From Sphingomonas hankookensis (GTDB lineage: Bacteria > Pseudomonadota > Alphaproteobacteria > Sphingomonadales > Sphingomonadaceae), in assembly GCF_001619955.1 (NCBI RefSeq), contig NZ_LQQO01000015.1:33201-97200 (forward strand): a DNA stretch of 64,000 nucleotides, in the 5' to 3' direction. Below the pieces are notes generated by a model. It was not told where the DNA came from, did no database searches, and saw nothing but the letters and a program-made list of their open reading frames with translations. Positions 29,523-37,417 of this stretch are shown here, one piece after another. The position numbers and the translations under genes are program-made. Position 1 is the stretch's first letter. The number at the start of each line of letters is the position of its first letter.

Positions 29523-30011
29523 ATGGCGAGGGAACAGGTTCTGACGACGGGGACCAATCGTCCGGTACAACAGCAGCGCACGGACAAGGGATGGACGCCG
29601 AGCCGGCGGGAGCGGTTCCTCGATCATGTCGCGGCGACCTGCAATGTGCGCGCCGCGACGGAGGCCGTCGGCCTGTCTCAATCGAGCGTCTATGCGTTGC
29701 GGCGGCGCGATCCGGCATTTGCCGCGCAGTGGCGCATGGCATTGCTGGCCGGATATGACCGGCTGGAAGAGATGCTGGTGTCGAAAGCGATCGCCGCGCT
29801 GGAGGGGGTGGCGGTGGGCGATCCCGACACGGTGGTCTGCGGCGCGATCAGCATCGAACAGGCGATCAAGCTGCTCGACCGGCATCGTTCGATCGTGAAG
29901 GGCGGCAGCGGGCATCGCGAACAGCGTTCCCGTGCGACCCAGGCCGAGACGGACGCGATGCTGATCGCGCGGATCAAGGCGATGCGCGGCAAGCAGGAGC
30001 GCCGGGTATGA
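29523..30011 (+). CDS. GTA small terminase / DNA-binding packaging protein (gp1-like)
   Basis: 162 residues. A central HTH-like segment (ERFLDHVAATCNVRAATEAVGLSQSSVYALRRRDPAFAAQW) is followed by helices and a basic C-terminus (IARIKAMRGKQERRV). HTH plus position one base-overlap group upstream of the large terminase fits the small terminase, which in GTAs is thought to recognise or initiate non-specific packaging of host DNA. First gene of the cluster; stop overlaps the terminase start by 4 bp. Confidence 0.8.
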   Translation: MAREQVLTTGTNRPVQQQRTDKGWTPSRRERFLDHVAATCNVRAATEAVGLSQSSVYALRRRDPAFAAQWRMALLAGYDRLEEMLVSKAIAALEGVAVGDPDTVVCGAISIEQAIKLLDRHRSIVKGGSGHREQRSRATQAETDAMLIARIKAMRGKQERRV

Positions 30012-31315
30012 GCGGCATCGACCCGCTGGTCGCGGCCATGACCGAATTGAGCGACGCACAGCTCGAACGCTTTCTGATGAAGGTCACGCCGCATCGGCGC
30101 AGCGAACTGGCGACGCGCTTCAGGCTGTGGGCGCATGACGGACAGACGATCGCGGACAATGACTGGACGGTGTGGCTGATCCAGGCGGGGCGGGGGTTCG
30201 GCAAGACCCGCGCCGGGGCCGAATGGGTGTGCGCGCGGGCGGCGGAGCAGGGCGATTTGCGCATCGCACTGGTCGGGGCGACCCGGCGCGATGTCGAGAG
30301 CGTCATGGTGCGCGGGCCGGCGGGGGTGCTGGCGATCGGGCGGCATTACGGGTCGGTCACCTATCGTCCCTCGCGCGGCGTCGTGGAGTTCGGATCGGGG
30401 GCGGAGGCGCATGTCTTTGCCGCCGAAAGCCCCGACGGGCTGCGCGGGCCGGAGCATCATATCGCGTGGTGCGACGAGCTGGCGAAATGGCGCAACGCCG
30501 ATGCGACCTGGGACAATCTGATGATGGGGATGCGGGCCGGGGAGCGGCCGCAGACGCTGGTCACGACCACGCCGCGCGTGATCCCGCTGCTCAGGCGGAT
30601 ACGGGGGATGCCGGGGGTGCGGATCACCGGCGGGCGGTCGCGCGACAACCGGCATCTGGCGGAGAGTTACTTCGCGCAGATCGAGGGGGCCTATGCCGGC
30701 ACGCGGCTGGGGCGGCAGGAGCTGGAGGGCGAGCTGATCGAGGATGTCGCGGACGCGCTGTGGTCGCGCGCGATGATCGAGGAGCGGCGGGTGGACGCGG
30801 TGCCGACTTTGGTGCGGGTGGTGATCGGCGTCGATCCGCCGGCCGGGATCGGCGGCGATGCGTGCGGGATCGTCGCGGTCGGCAAGGGTGCGGACGGATA
30901 CGCCTATGTACTGGAGGATGCGAGCGTGTCGGGCCTGTCGCCCGAGGGCTGGGCATCGGCGGTCGCGGCGTGCGCGGCGCGGCATGGCGCAGACCGGGTG
31001 GTGGCGGAATCGAACCAGGGCGGGGCGATGGTCGCCAGCGTGCTGCGCGCGGCGGATGCCGGATTGCCGGTGCGGCTGGTCCATGCGTCGCGGGGCAAGG
31101 CCGCGCGGGCCGAGCCGGTGGTGGCGCTATATGAAGGCAGGCGGGCGTTTCATGTGGGGGCGTTTCCGGCGTTGGAGGACGAGCTGTGCGGGCTGGTGGC
31201 CGGCGGCGGGTATGAGGGGCCGGGGCGGTCGCCGGATCGGGCGGATGCGCTGGTGTGGGCGATGTTCGAGCTGATGCTGGGGGGGAAGGGGGAGGCTGTG
31301 GTTCGGGTTTTGTGA
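30008..31315 (+). CDS. GTA large terminase (DNA-packaging ATPase/nuclease, gp2-like)
   Basis: 435 residues. ATPase domain: Walker A GRGFGKT at 61-67, Walker B with D156-E157 in HHIAWCDELAKW, and the coupling motif TLVTTTPR. RNase H-like nuclease domain with acidic residues in VIGVDPPAG, VVAESNQGG and SPDRADALVWA. It drives headful packaging into the procapsid. Start is the ATG overlapping the gp1 stop; length matches the RcGTA homologue family. Confidence 0.95.
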   Translation: MSGIDPLVAAMTELSDAQLERFLMKVTPHRRSELATRFRLWAHDGQTIADNDWTVWLIQAGRGFGKTRAGAEWVCARAAEQGDLRIALVGATRRDVESVMVRGPAGVLAIGRHYGSVTYRPSRGVVEFGSGAEAHVFAAESPDGLRGPEHHIAWCDELAKWRNADATWDNLMMGMRAGERPQTLVTTTPRVIPLLRRIRGMPGVRITGGRSRDNRHLAESYFAQIEGAYAGTRLGRQELEGELIEDVADALWSRAMIEERRVDAVPTLVRVVIGVDPPAGIGGDACGIVAVGKGADGYAYVLEDASVSGLSPEGWASAVAACAARHGADRVVAESNQGGAMVASVLRAADAGLPVRLVHASRGKAARAEPVVALYEGRRAFHVGAFPALEDELCGLVAGGGYEGPGRSPDRADALVWAMFELMLGGKGEAVVRVL

Positions 31316-31830
31316 GTTTTGGGGTGGCGTTGGGGTCGTGGGGACGGGGTTCTCGACGGGCGCTTCTCGACAGGCTCGAAGCTGCTCGAACTGAACGGGG
31401 TGGGTGGGGGAGGGTGGGTACTTGCACTTTGGCGTTCCCGTCTGCCCCCTTTCCTTCTGAATTCTTCCCCCGTTTGCTTCGAGCGCAGGTTCGAGCCTGT
31501 CGAGAACCGTAGTCGAGAAGGGGGCGCCGCAAGCGCGCCGGCTCGACCGAAGGAGAAGAAGCGGGACCCCGGATCAAGTCCGGGGTGACGGGTGGGCGTG
31601 GTTCGCTTCGTTTCTCGCCGTATCCCCGCGAAGGCGGGGATCCAGGGTTATGGGCGGTGGCGTTTGCGGCTCTGGACCCCCGCCTTCGCGGGGGTACGGC
31701 CATCGACTCGCGGTTTGTGGCGAGCCCTGCGTCGGGGCCCCCGCCTTCGCGGGGGTACGTCCATTGCTCGCGGCAACGTCGCCGCGTCATCGAAACCGAC
31801 CGGGCGCGGCCCGGCAACAGGAGAACGAAC
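31316..31830. repeat. 515-bp repeat-filled spacer between terminase and portal
   Basis: No gene seen. In order: the tcgag-rich repeat halves (31348-31398 and 31466-31525, swapped relative to the copy at 28491), a gggaccccgg/ccggggtgac palindrome (31553-31590), a REPIN (31620-31696) and a third single REP (31736-31758). The portal ribosome-binding site follows. This is unusual inside a phage-like structural operon. Confidence 0.8.
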
Positions 31831-32952
31831 ATGAAATGGTTCGGACGCAGGTCCGGGCGCGATGGCGTGCGTCCGGTGTTGGCGCGCGGTGGCGCGACCT
31901 TGTGGCGCGACGGCAGCGGGCCGGCGGCGGGGGATTGGGCGCAGGGCTATGAGGCGCAGCTGCGCGAGGCGTATCTGGGCAATCCGATCGCACAGCGCGC
32001 GGTGCGGATCGTCGCCGAAGGGCTGGCGTCGCTGCCGGTGAAGGGCGACGCGCGGGCCGTGGCTTTGGTCGCGGCGCGGTCGGCGGGGCAGGATTTGCTG
32101 GAGAGCGTGGCGGCGCAGCTGCTGCTGCATGGCAATGCCTATGTCCAGATCATCGACGATGGCGCGGGCGGGATCGGCGAGCTCTATGCGCTGCGCCCCG
32201 AGCGGGTGACGGTCGAGGCGGATGCGACCGGGTGGCCGGTCGCCTATCGCTACCGGGTGGGCGAGCGGGTGCTGCGGATCTTGGGCGAGGGTGAGGGCGG
32301 TCGGCCGGGGCTGGTCCATCTGCGCGGCTTTCATCCGCTGGACGATCATTATGGGCTTGGGTGCCTGGGCGTGGCGGCGGGGGCGGTGGCGATCCACAAC
32401 CAGGCGGCGCGGTGGAACAAGGCGCTGCTCGACAATGCCGCGCGGCCTTCGGGCGCGTTGGTCCATGATCCGGGCGATGGCGGGGTGCTGTCGGGCGAGC
32501 AGTTCGAACGGCTGCGCGCGCAGATGGACAATGCCTTTGCCGGCGCGGCCAATGCCGGGCGGCCGATGCTGCTCGACGGCGGCCTCAAATGGCAGGCGAT
32601 GAGCCTGACCCCGGCGGACATGGATTTCGTAGGGTTGAAGGCGCAGGCGGCGCGCGAGATCGCGCTGGCGTTCGGGGTGCCGCCGATGCTGCTGGGGCTG
32701 CCGGGGGACAATACCTTTGCGAACTATCGCGAGGCGAACCGGGCGCTGTGGCGGCAGACGATCGTGCCGCTGGGCAACCGGGTGCTGGGCGCGATCGGGC
32801 AGGGGATCGATGGCTGGCTGGGGACGGGGGCGCTGGAAATCGAGGTCGAGGCGATTCCGGCGCTCTCCGACGAGCGCGACCAGTTGTGGACGCGGGTCGC
32901 GGGGGCGGATTTCCTCAGCGATGACGAGAAGCGGGCGTTGGTGGGGATGTGA
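31831..32952 (+). CDS. GTA portal protein (HK97-type, gp3-like)
   Basis: 373 residues, HK97-family portal forming the dodecameric DNA gate at the capsid vertex. Signatures: YLGNPIAQRAVRIVAEGLASLPV near the N-terminus, LLHGNAYVQII, YGLGCLGVAAGAVAIHNQAARWNKALLDNAARPSG, and GVPPMLLGLPGDNTFANYREANRALW. Start at ATG 31831 is supported by caggagaac upstream; the frame continues further upstream but through repeats. Confidence 0.95.
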   Translation: MKWFGRRSGRDGVRPVLARGGATLWRDGSGPAAGDWAQGYEAQLREAYLGNPIAQRAVRIVAEGLASLPVKGDARAVALVAARSAGQDLLESVAAQLLLHGNAYVQIIDDGAGGIGELYALRPERVTVEADATGWPVAYRYRVGERVLRILGEGEGGRPGLVHLRGFHPLDDHYGLGCLGVAAGAVAIHNQAARWNKALLDNAARPSGALVHDPGDGGVLSGEQFERLRAQMDNAFAGAANAGRPMLLDGGLKWQAMSLTPADMDFVGLKAQAAREIALAFGVPPMLLGLPGDNTFANYREANRALWRQTIVPLGNRVLGAIGQGIDGWLGTGALEIEVEAIPALSDERDQLWTRVAGADFLSDDEKRALVGM

Positions 32953-32969
32953 TTCTCGCCACCGGCGTC

Positions 32970-33045
32970 ATCCCGGCGAAGGCTGGGATCTCCTGGTGGG
33001 GTTCGGTCTGCTTGCCGCGAGAGACCCCAGCCTGCGCTGGGGTGA
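32970..33045. repeat. Paired inverted REP repeat downstream of portal
   Basis: gtcatcccggcgaaggctgg and the inverted partner ending gcctgcgctggggtgac are separated by about 25 bp. Same family as 12911-12992. A possible partial terminator between portal and the next GTA gene. Confidence 0.7.
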
Positions 33046-33063
33046 CGTGCGCGGCGAGGGGGA

Positions 33064-33222
33064 TCAGCGCGGCGGCTCGGGCAGCGTGCAAACCAACGTC
33101 GTGCGGTCGAACCGGCCGCCGGCGTCGAGGCAGCGTTTCCCTTTGAGGAACGGCAGCGCGAACAGGAAGGCGAGGAGCGCCGCGGCGAAGGCGGCGGCGA
33201 TGATGCGGAGGCGCGGTCTCAC
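33064..33222 (-). CDS. Putative small membrane protein on the antisense strand within the GTA cluster
   Basis: 52 residues from a GTG start: a basic N-terminus (RPRLRII), one hydrophobic helix (AAAFAAALLAFLFALPFL), then a short tail with two cysteines (KGKRC, TTLVC) in a pattern suggestive of an exported disulphide. It fills the portal-DUF6127 gap on the opposite strand. No ribosome-binding site is obvious and no family is recognised, so it may be spurious. Confidence 0.4.
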   Translation of the reverse strand: MRPRLRIIAAAFAAALLAFLFALPFLKGKRCLDAGGRFDRTTLVCTLPEPPR

Positions 33223-33260
33223 GGGCGTGGGCTAGCGCGGGCATGAGCGGGAGACAAGAC

Positions 33261-33569
33261 ATGGGCGATACGGGGCTGCTGGCGCAGTTGATGGGGCAGG
33301 CGGCGGACGATGGCGCCGACCTGCAGACGCTGCGCGCGATTGCGGAGGAGGCGGGCGAGCTGGGCGCGACGCGGGCGATGGCCAGGATCGGGCTGTCGGA
33401 TGCGGCGGCGGCGGGCGACGTGCAGGAGCTGCGCGAGCTGTTGAAGGCGTGGCGCGATGCCAAGCGCTCGGCGCTGCGGGCGGCGGTGGCGTGGGTGATG
33501 CGGATGGCGTTCGCGCTGCTGCTGGTCGGGATCGCGGTCAAGACCGGGTGGCCTGAGTGGGCGCGGTGA
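33261..33569 (+). CDS. DUF6127 family protein (GTA gp3.5 position)
   Basis: 102 residues. The helical N-terminal part (LLAQLMGQAADDGADLQTLRAIAEEAGELGATRAMARIGLSD) and LRELLKAWRDAKRSALRAAVAWV precede a single C-terminal transmembrane helix. It matches the DUF6127 pattern found next to GTA genes in sphingomonads. Start at 33261 is supported by gggagac seven bases upstream; ATG 33243 is the alternative. Overlaps the protease gene start. Role unknown. Confidence 0.72.
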   Translation: MGDTGLLAQLMGQAADDGADLQTLRAIAEEAGELGATRAMARIGLSDAAAAGDVQELRELLKAWRDAKRSALRAAVAWVMRMAFALLLVGIAVKTGWPEWAR

Positions 33570-33934
33570 GGTTCGCCGGGTACGCCGCGATCTTCGGGCG
33601 GGCGGATCGGGGCGGGGATGTGGTGTTGCCGGGGGCGCTGGTGGCGGCGGGGGCGGTGCCTTTGCTGTGGCAGCACCGGGGCGATCCGATCGGGACCGTC
33701 GAGTGGCTGGGCGAGGATGCGCGCGGGCTGCGGGTGATCGCTCGTATCGATGGCGGAGAGGCGGCGCGGCTGGTGCGGGCCGGGGCGGTCGACGGGCTGT
33801 CGTTCGGCTATCGGGCACGGTCGGTGCGGCAGGGGGCGTGGCGGACGATCGCCGCCGCCGAGCTGATCGAGGTGAGCGTGGTCGCGCAGCCGATGCAGGT
33901 GCTGGCGCGCATCCATGCGGTCGAGGACGGGTGA
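33557..33934 (+). CDS. GTA prohead protease (HK97 family, S78-type, gp4-like)
   Basis: About 125 residues. VRFAGYAAIFGRADRGGDVVLPGAL is the family N-terminus. The catalytic His is in PLLWQHRGDPIG and the Ser in GAVDGLSFGYRA, with the LIEVSVVAQPM strand following. It should process the capsid during maturation. Start is GTG at 33557 or, more likely for coupling, GTG at 33566, which forms a GTGA overlap with the DUF6127 stop. Confidence 0.92.
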   Translation: MGAVRFAGYAAIFGRADRGGDVVLPGALVAAGAVPLLWQHRGDPIGTVEWLGEDARGLRVIARIDGGEAARLVRAGAVDGLSFGYRARSVRQGAWRTIAAAELIEVSVVAQPMQVLARIHAVEDG

Positions 33935-33967
33935 CGGGTCGCGCGCTTCACAAACTTTTCCACAACG

Positions 33968-33998
33968 GGGGTGTCGCGGGTCGCGGCGCCCCTTTTTT
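33968..33998 (+). terminator. Terminator-like hairpin 17 nt upstream of the capsid gene
   Basis: Stem ggggtgtcgc (33968-33977) / gcggcgcccc (33983-33992) with a 5-nt loop and two G-U pairs, followed directly by TTTTTT. This has the form of a Rho-independent terminator, yet it lies in the leader of the major capsid gene. Confidence 0.6.
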
Positions 33999-34014
33999 CA
34001 TGGGGACGACGAGT

Positions 34015-35043
34015 ATGACGATCGAGACGCTGGCGGGGAGCTTTTCGGGTGTGGCGGCGGGCGGCAGCCGGCCGATGCTGAGTGCCGAGGTGCAGGGCGG
34101 CGGCTTCGGCGCGTTCGTGAGGAGCGGGATGACCGTCGAGACGAAGGCGGTGGCGGGGACGTCGGATGCGGCGGGCGGCTATGCGGTGCCGCGCGAGATC
34201 GATGCGATGATCGGCGCGACACTGAAGAGCGCCAGCCCGATCCGCGCCATCGCGCAGGTGGTGACCGTCGGGTCGGCGGGGTATCGCAAGCTGGTGACGA
34301 GCGGGGCGACGCCCTCGGGCTGGGCGAGCGAGGGCGGGGCGCGGCCGGAGACGGCGACGCCGACCTTCAACGAGATCGCCCCGCCGATGGGCGAGCTGTA
34401 CGCCAATCCGGCGGCGAGCCAGGCGATGCTGGACGATGCCGCGTTCGACGTCGAGGTGTGGCTGGCGGGCGAGATCGCCGGCGAGTTCGCCCGGGCCGAG
34501 GGGCAGGCGTTCGTCAACGGCAGCGGGGCCGGGCGACCGCGCGGGTTCCTGACCTATCCGACCGCCACGACCGGCGATGCGGTGCGTGCCTTCGGGACGC
34601 TGCAGCATCTGCCCAGCGGTGCCGCGGCGGATTTCGGGAGCGATCCGGAGAACCGGCTGATCGACCTGGTCCATGCCTTGCGCGGCGCGTACCGGCAGGG
34701 CGCGTGCTGGGTGATGAACGCGCAGACCGCGGCGCGCATCCGCAAGTTCAAGACGGCGGACGGCGCGCTGCTGTGGACGCCGGGTCTTGCCGAGGGGCAG
34801 GCGAACACGCTGCTGGGCTATCCGGTGGTCGAGGCGGAGGACATGCCCGACATTGCGGCGGGCAACTTGCCGATCGCGTTCGGCAATTTCAAGGCGGGCT
34901 ACCTGATCGCCGAGCGGGCCGAGACGCAGATCCTGCGCGATCCCTATTCGAACAAGCCGTTCGTCCATTTCTACGCCACCAAGCGCGTCGGCGGGGCGGT
35001 GATGAATTCAGAGGCGATCAAGCTGCTGAAGATCGCGGCGTAA
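34015..35043 (+). CDS. GTA major capsid protein (HK97 fold, gp5-like)
   Basis: 342 residues. A ~43-residue N-terminus precedes AVAGTSDAAGGYAVPREIDAMI, where the HK97 core normally begins. Then SPIRAIAQVVTVGSAGYRKLVTSG, PTFNEIAPPMGELYANPAASQAMLDDAAFDVE, the GFL loop and YATKRVGGAVMNSEAIKLLK at the C-terminus. The N-terminal extension is short compared with the ~100-residue scaffold region removed in RcGTA (family knowledge). ATG 34015 is preferred over ATG 34000. The gene lies between two terminator-like hairpins. Confidence 0.95.
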   Translation: MTIETLAGSFSGVAAGGSRPMLSAEVQGGGFGAFVRSGMTVETKAVAGTSDAAGGYAVPREIDAMIGATLKSASPIRAIAQVVTVGSAGYRKLVTSGATPSGWASEGGARPETATPTFNEIAPPMGELYANPAASQAMLDDAAFDVEVWLAGEIAGEFARAEGQAFVNGSGAGRPRGFLTYPTATTGDAVRAFGTLQHLPSGAAADFGSDPENRLIDLVHALRGAYRQGACWVMNAQTAARIRKFKTADGALLWTPGLAEGQANTLLGYPVVEAEDMPDIAAGNLPIAFGNFKAGYLIAERAETQILRDPYSNKPFVHFYATKRVGGAVMNSEAIKLLKIAA

Positions 35044-35050
35044 TCTGGCG

Positions 35051-35075
35051 GGGCGGGGGAAACCCCGCCCGTTTT
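35051..35075 (+). terminator. Rho-independent terminator just after the capsid gene
   Basis: Perfect 8-bp stem GGGCGGGG (35051-35058) / CCCCGCCC (35063-35070) closing a GAAA tetraloop, followed by gTTTT. It begins 8 nt after the capsid stop codon, so it should end much capsid transcription before the adaptor gene. Confidence 0.8.
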
Positions 35076-35079
35076 GTTG

Positions 35080-35244
35080 GCAATCCAGCGCAGCTGGATT
35101 GCGGCGGCACCGGCCAGTGCCGGGTGAACAATGCCCCGCATTGTTCAGATCATGCCGGGGCATGATCGACCCGACACTCCCCCACCCGGCCACCCATCAA
35201 GAATACGCTGTGGCTGGCCGGGTGGGGGAGTGGGCCGGTGCCGC
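35080..35244. repeat. Cluster of nested inverted repeats between capsid and adaptor genes
   Basis: Five perfect stems follow in 165 bp. GCAATCCAGC/GCTGGATTGC is at 35080-35102. An outer GCGGCACCGGCC (35104-35115) pairs with 35233-35244. Inside it lie TGAACAATGC/GCATTGTTCA (35125-35147), ATCATGCC/GGCATGAT (35149-35166) and an 18-bp stem 35175-35192/35215-35232. The last resembles the hairpin at 24239. No gene seen; a highly structured, cruciform-prone spacer. Confidence 0.8.
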
Positions 35245-35279
35245 ATCCGCCGTGAGGCGGCAAACCCAAGGAGAAACAC

Positions 35280-35774
35280 ATGAGCGCAGCGCCCTTTCCG
35301 GCGGCGGTGGTGGCGGGGGTGCGCGTGGCGGCGCGCGACCATCTGCGGATCACCGGGACCGCGGAGGATATGGTAATCGACCGGCTGGCGGAAAGCGCGC
35401 TGGCGCTGGCCGAAGCCTATACCGGCAGCGCCATCATCGCCCGGCCGCACGAGGCGATGATGGCGGCGTCGAACGAGTGGCGACCGCTGCCGGTCGCGCC
35501 GGTGACCTCTATCACTGCCGCCATGCCGGTGACGGCGATCGATATCGATGCGGCGGGCATCGGATGGGTGCGGATGGCGGCGGCGGGGCCGGTGCGCTTC
35601 GTCGCGGGGCTGGCGGCGGAATGGAGCGCGGTGCCGCCGCCGGTCGCGCAGGGGATCGTGCTGCTGGTCGCGCATCTGTTCGATGCGCGCACGGCGGCGG
35701 CGGCACCTCCGGCGGCGGTGGGGGCGCTGTGGCGGCCGTGGCGGCGGATGCAGCTGGCGGGAGTGCGGCGATGA
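35280..35774 (+). CDS. GTA head-tail adaptor (gp6-like connector)
   Basis: 164 residues, helical head-tail connector of the phage gp6/YqbG type: AARDHLRITGTAEDMVIDRLAESALALAEAYTGSAII, then a small beta region (WRPLPVAPVTSITA) and C-terminal helix VPPPVAQGIVLLVAHLFDAR ending in ALWRPWRRMQL. It should bind the portal. Start at 35280 has caaggagaaac upstream. Overlaps the next gene by 4 bp. Confidence 0.85.
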   Translation: MSAAPFPAAVVAGVRVAARDHLRITGTAEDMVIDRLAESALALAEAYTGSAIIARPHEAMMAASNEWRPLPVAPVTSITAAMPVTAIDIDAAGIGWVRMAAAGPVRFVAGLAAEWSAVPPPVAQGIVLLVAHLFDARTAAAAPPAAVGALWRPWRRMQLAGVRR

Positions 35775-35974
35775 TCGGGGCGCTGGAGCGGGCGGAAGCG
35801 CTGGGCGAGCGGCGGGCGGTGGTGGTGCGTGAGCGGGTGGCTGCGGCGGCGGAGGAGGTGCCGGGGGTCGCGGCGGAGGTCGTCGGCGATGGCGTGGTGC
35901 TGTCGGGGCGGAGCCTTGTGCGGCGGACGGTCAGCGATCCCCGGCTGCAGGCTGTGGCGGGGTGGGGGCGATGA
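35771..35974 (+). CDS. Small GTA protein in the stopper (gp7) position
   Basis: 67 residues with ATGA overlaps at both ends, so clearly part of the operon. Sequence: a helical, charged N-terminal half (LERAEALGERRAVVVRERVAAAAEEV), then VVLSGRSLVRRTVSDPRLQAV. By position it corresponds to the head-tail stopper gp7 of RcGTA, but it is short and I see no confirming motif. Below 100 codons and easily missed. Confidence 0.62.
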   Translation: MIGALERAEALGERRAVVVRERVAAAAEEVPGVAAEVVGDGVVLSGRSLVRRTVSDPRLQAVAGWGR

Positions 35975-36351
35975 TCGCGGGGACGTTGTTGCAGGCGATG
36001 CTGGTCGCGCGGCTGCGGGCGGTGCTGACCATGGCGAGCGTGTTCGATGCGCCGCCGGTGCGTAGCAGCCGGCCCTATGTCGTCGTCGATACGCCGGTGC
36101 TGACCGACTGGGGCACCAAGGATGCCGCCGGGCGCGAGGGGCGGGTGGTCGTGCAGCTGTTCGACGGCGGCGAGGTGCCGGTGCGGTTGCGCGACCTGGC
36201 GGCGGCGGCGGAGGTGGCGGTGTTGTCTGCACCCGCCGGGTTGGCGGGGTGGCGGGTGGTGAGCCTGTCGTTCGTGCGCAGCCGGGTGCTGCGCGAGGGC
36301 GACGGCTGGGTCGGGGCGCTGGAGTTTCGGGTGCGGATGCTGGCGGGGTGA
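35971..36351 (+). CDS. GTA tail terminator (DUF3168, gp8-like)
   Basis: 126 residues of the DUF3168 tail-completion pattern: an N-terminal helix (LLQAMLVARLRAVLTMASVFDAPP), PYVVVDTPVLTDWGTKDAAGREGRVVVQLFDGGE, and C-terminal strands VVSLSFVRSRVLREGDGWVGALEFRVRM. It is expected to cap the tail tube at the head-tail interface. Starts at an ATGA overlap with the preceding small gene. Confidence 0.85.
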   Translation: MIAGTLLQAMLVARLRAVLTMASVFDAPPVRSSRPYVVVDTPVLTDWGTKDAAGREGRVVVQLFDGGEVPVRLRDLAAAAEVAVLSAPAGLAGWRVVSLSFVRSRVLREGDGWVGALEFRVRMLAG

Positions 36352-37009
36352 AGGGGGGCGCCCTCACCCTTCCGCGGCTGCGCCGCTCCCTCCCTCTCCC
36401 GGTGGGAGAGGGAATGTTGGAGGGGTCAGGGGGCGGCCCAATGGTCATTCCCGCGCAGGCGGGAATCCATTGCCGCCGACGCCGAAGAAAGATGCGCAAC
36501 CGCTGAGCAAATGGATTCCCGCCTTCGCGGGAATGACGAAGGGGGCGGGTGGGGCGCGCTTTGCCTGGACACGACGTACCCCGGCGTAGGCGGGGGCGAG
36601 GGTCGGCGCGACCGGCGAAGAGGAACGCCATCTCCGTACCCCCGCGCAGGCGGGGGTCCAGGGTTGCTTTGCGGGCGGTGGCGTTCGGGGCTCTGGATCC
36701 CCGCCTGCGCGGGGATACGGTCGTCATGACTAGGCCGCCGATCGCAACCGGGTCTGGGTCCCCGCCTGCGCAGGGATACGGGGTTGGTCGGGGCGCCCCG
36801 TTCCATCCCCGGACGTACCCCGGCGGAGGCCGGGGTCCAGTTTGGTGGCGATTTCGATCTTGCAGCAGCGCTTCCCGACTGAGCCCCGGCCTTCGCCGGG
36901 GTGCGGGAGGGGTGTGTGCGGTGGGCGTCATGAGATGCGGCGGGAGACCCCAGCCTTCGCTGGGGTGACGTTCGGTGCGCGGTGACGGATATTTTTCAGG
37001 AGAACATCG
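36352..37009. repeat. 658-bp REP array between tail terminator and tail tube genes
   Basis: No gene seen. It contains a ctccctctcccggtgggaga hairpin (about 36388-36412) and an inverted pair around cattcccgcgcaggcgggaa (about 36444-36537). At least four cccccgcgcaggcgggggt-type units follow between 36580 and 36780, then a cggggtccagt/gccccggccttcgccgg pair (about 36823-36903) and a gagaccccagccttcgctgg unit (36945-36970). Spacers differ in size and sequence, so it is not a CRISPR. The tail-tube ribosome-binding site follows. Confidence 0.85.
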
Positions 37010-37417
37010 ATGGCGGCGGAGAAGGGTAGTGCGTTCCTGTTGAAGATCGGGAACGGGGCGGTGCCGGTGGCCTATGCGACGGTCGCGGGTCTTCGGACCA
37101 CGCAGCTGAGCGTCAATGGCGAGGCGGTGGCGATCACCAGCAAGGATTCGGGCGGGTGGCGCGAATTGCTGTCGGGGGCGGGGGTTCGCTCTGTCAGCGT
37201 CAGCGGTGCGGGAGTGTTCACCGGATCGGCGGCGGAGGTGCGGCTGCGCGGCAATGCGATGTCGGGCACGATCGACGACTATCGGCTGAGCTTCGAGAGC
37301 GGCGAGACGATGACCGGGCGGTTCCTGGTCACGCGGCTGGATTATGCCGGCGATTATAATGGCGAGCGCAACTACACGCTGGCGCTGGAATCCTCCGGCC
37401 CGGTGGTGTCGGCATGA
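37010..37417 (+). CDS. GTA major tail (tube) protein (TP901-1-like, gp9)
   Basis: 135 residues of the TP901-1 major tail family: EKGSAFLLKIGNG, YATVAGLRTTQLSVNGEAVAITSKDSGGWRELLSGAGVRSVSVSGAGVF, and RFLVTRLDYAGDYNGERNYTLALESSG. It forms the short tail tube. caggagaac precedes the ATG. The stop overlaps the next gene by 4 bp. Confidence 0.92.
   Translation: MAAEKGSAFLLKIGNGAVPVAYATVAGLRTTQLSVNGEAVAITSKDSGGWRELLSGAGVRSVSVSGAGVFTGSAAEVRLRGNAMSGTIDDYRLSFESGETMTGRFLVTRLDYAGDYNGERNYTLALESSGPVVSA

Noticed and set aside
31340..31600. Insertion sequence ends flanking the terminase-portal spacer
   Set aside because: No transposase frame or target-site duplication; the same sequences occur as short dispersed repeats at 18345 and 28491.
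36430..36970. CRISPR-like series of repeats
   Set aside because: Units are palindromic, occur in alternating orientation, vary in sequence and are separated by spacers of very different length. No cas genes are present. They fit REP/REPIN families.
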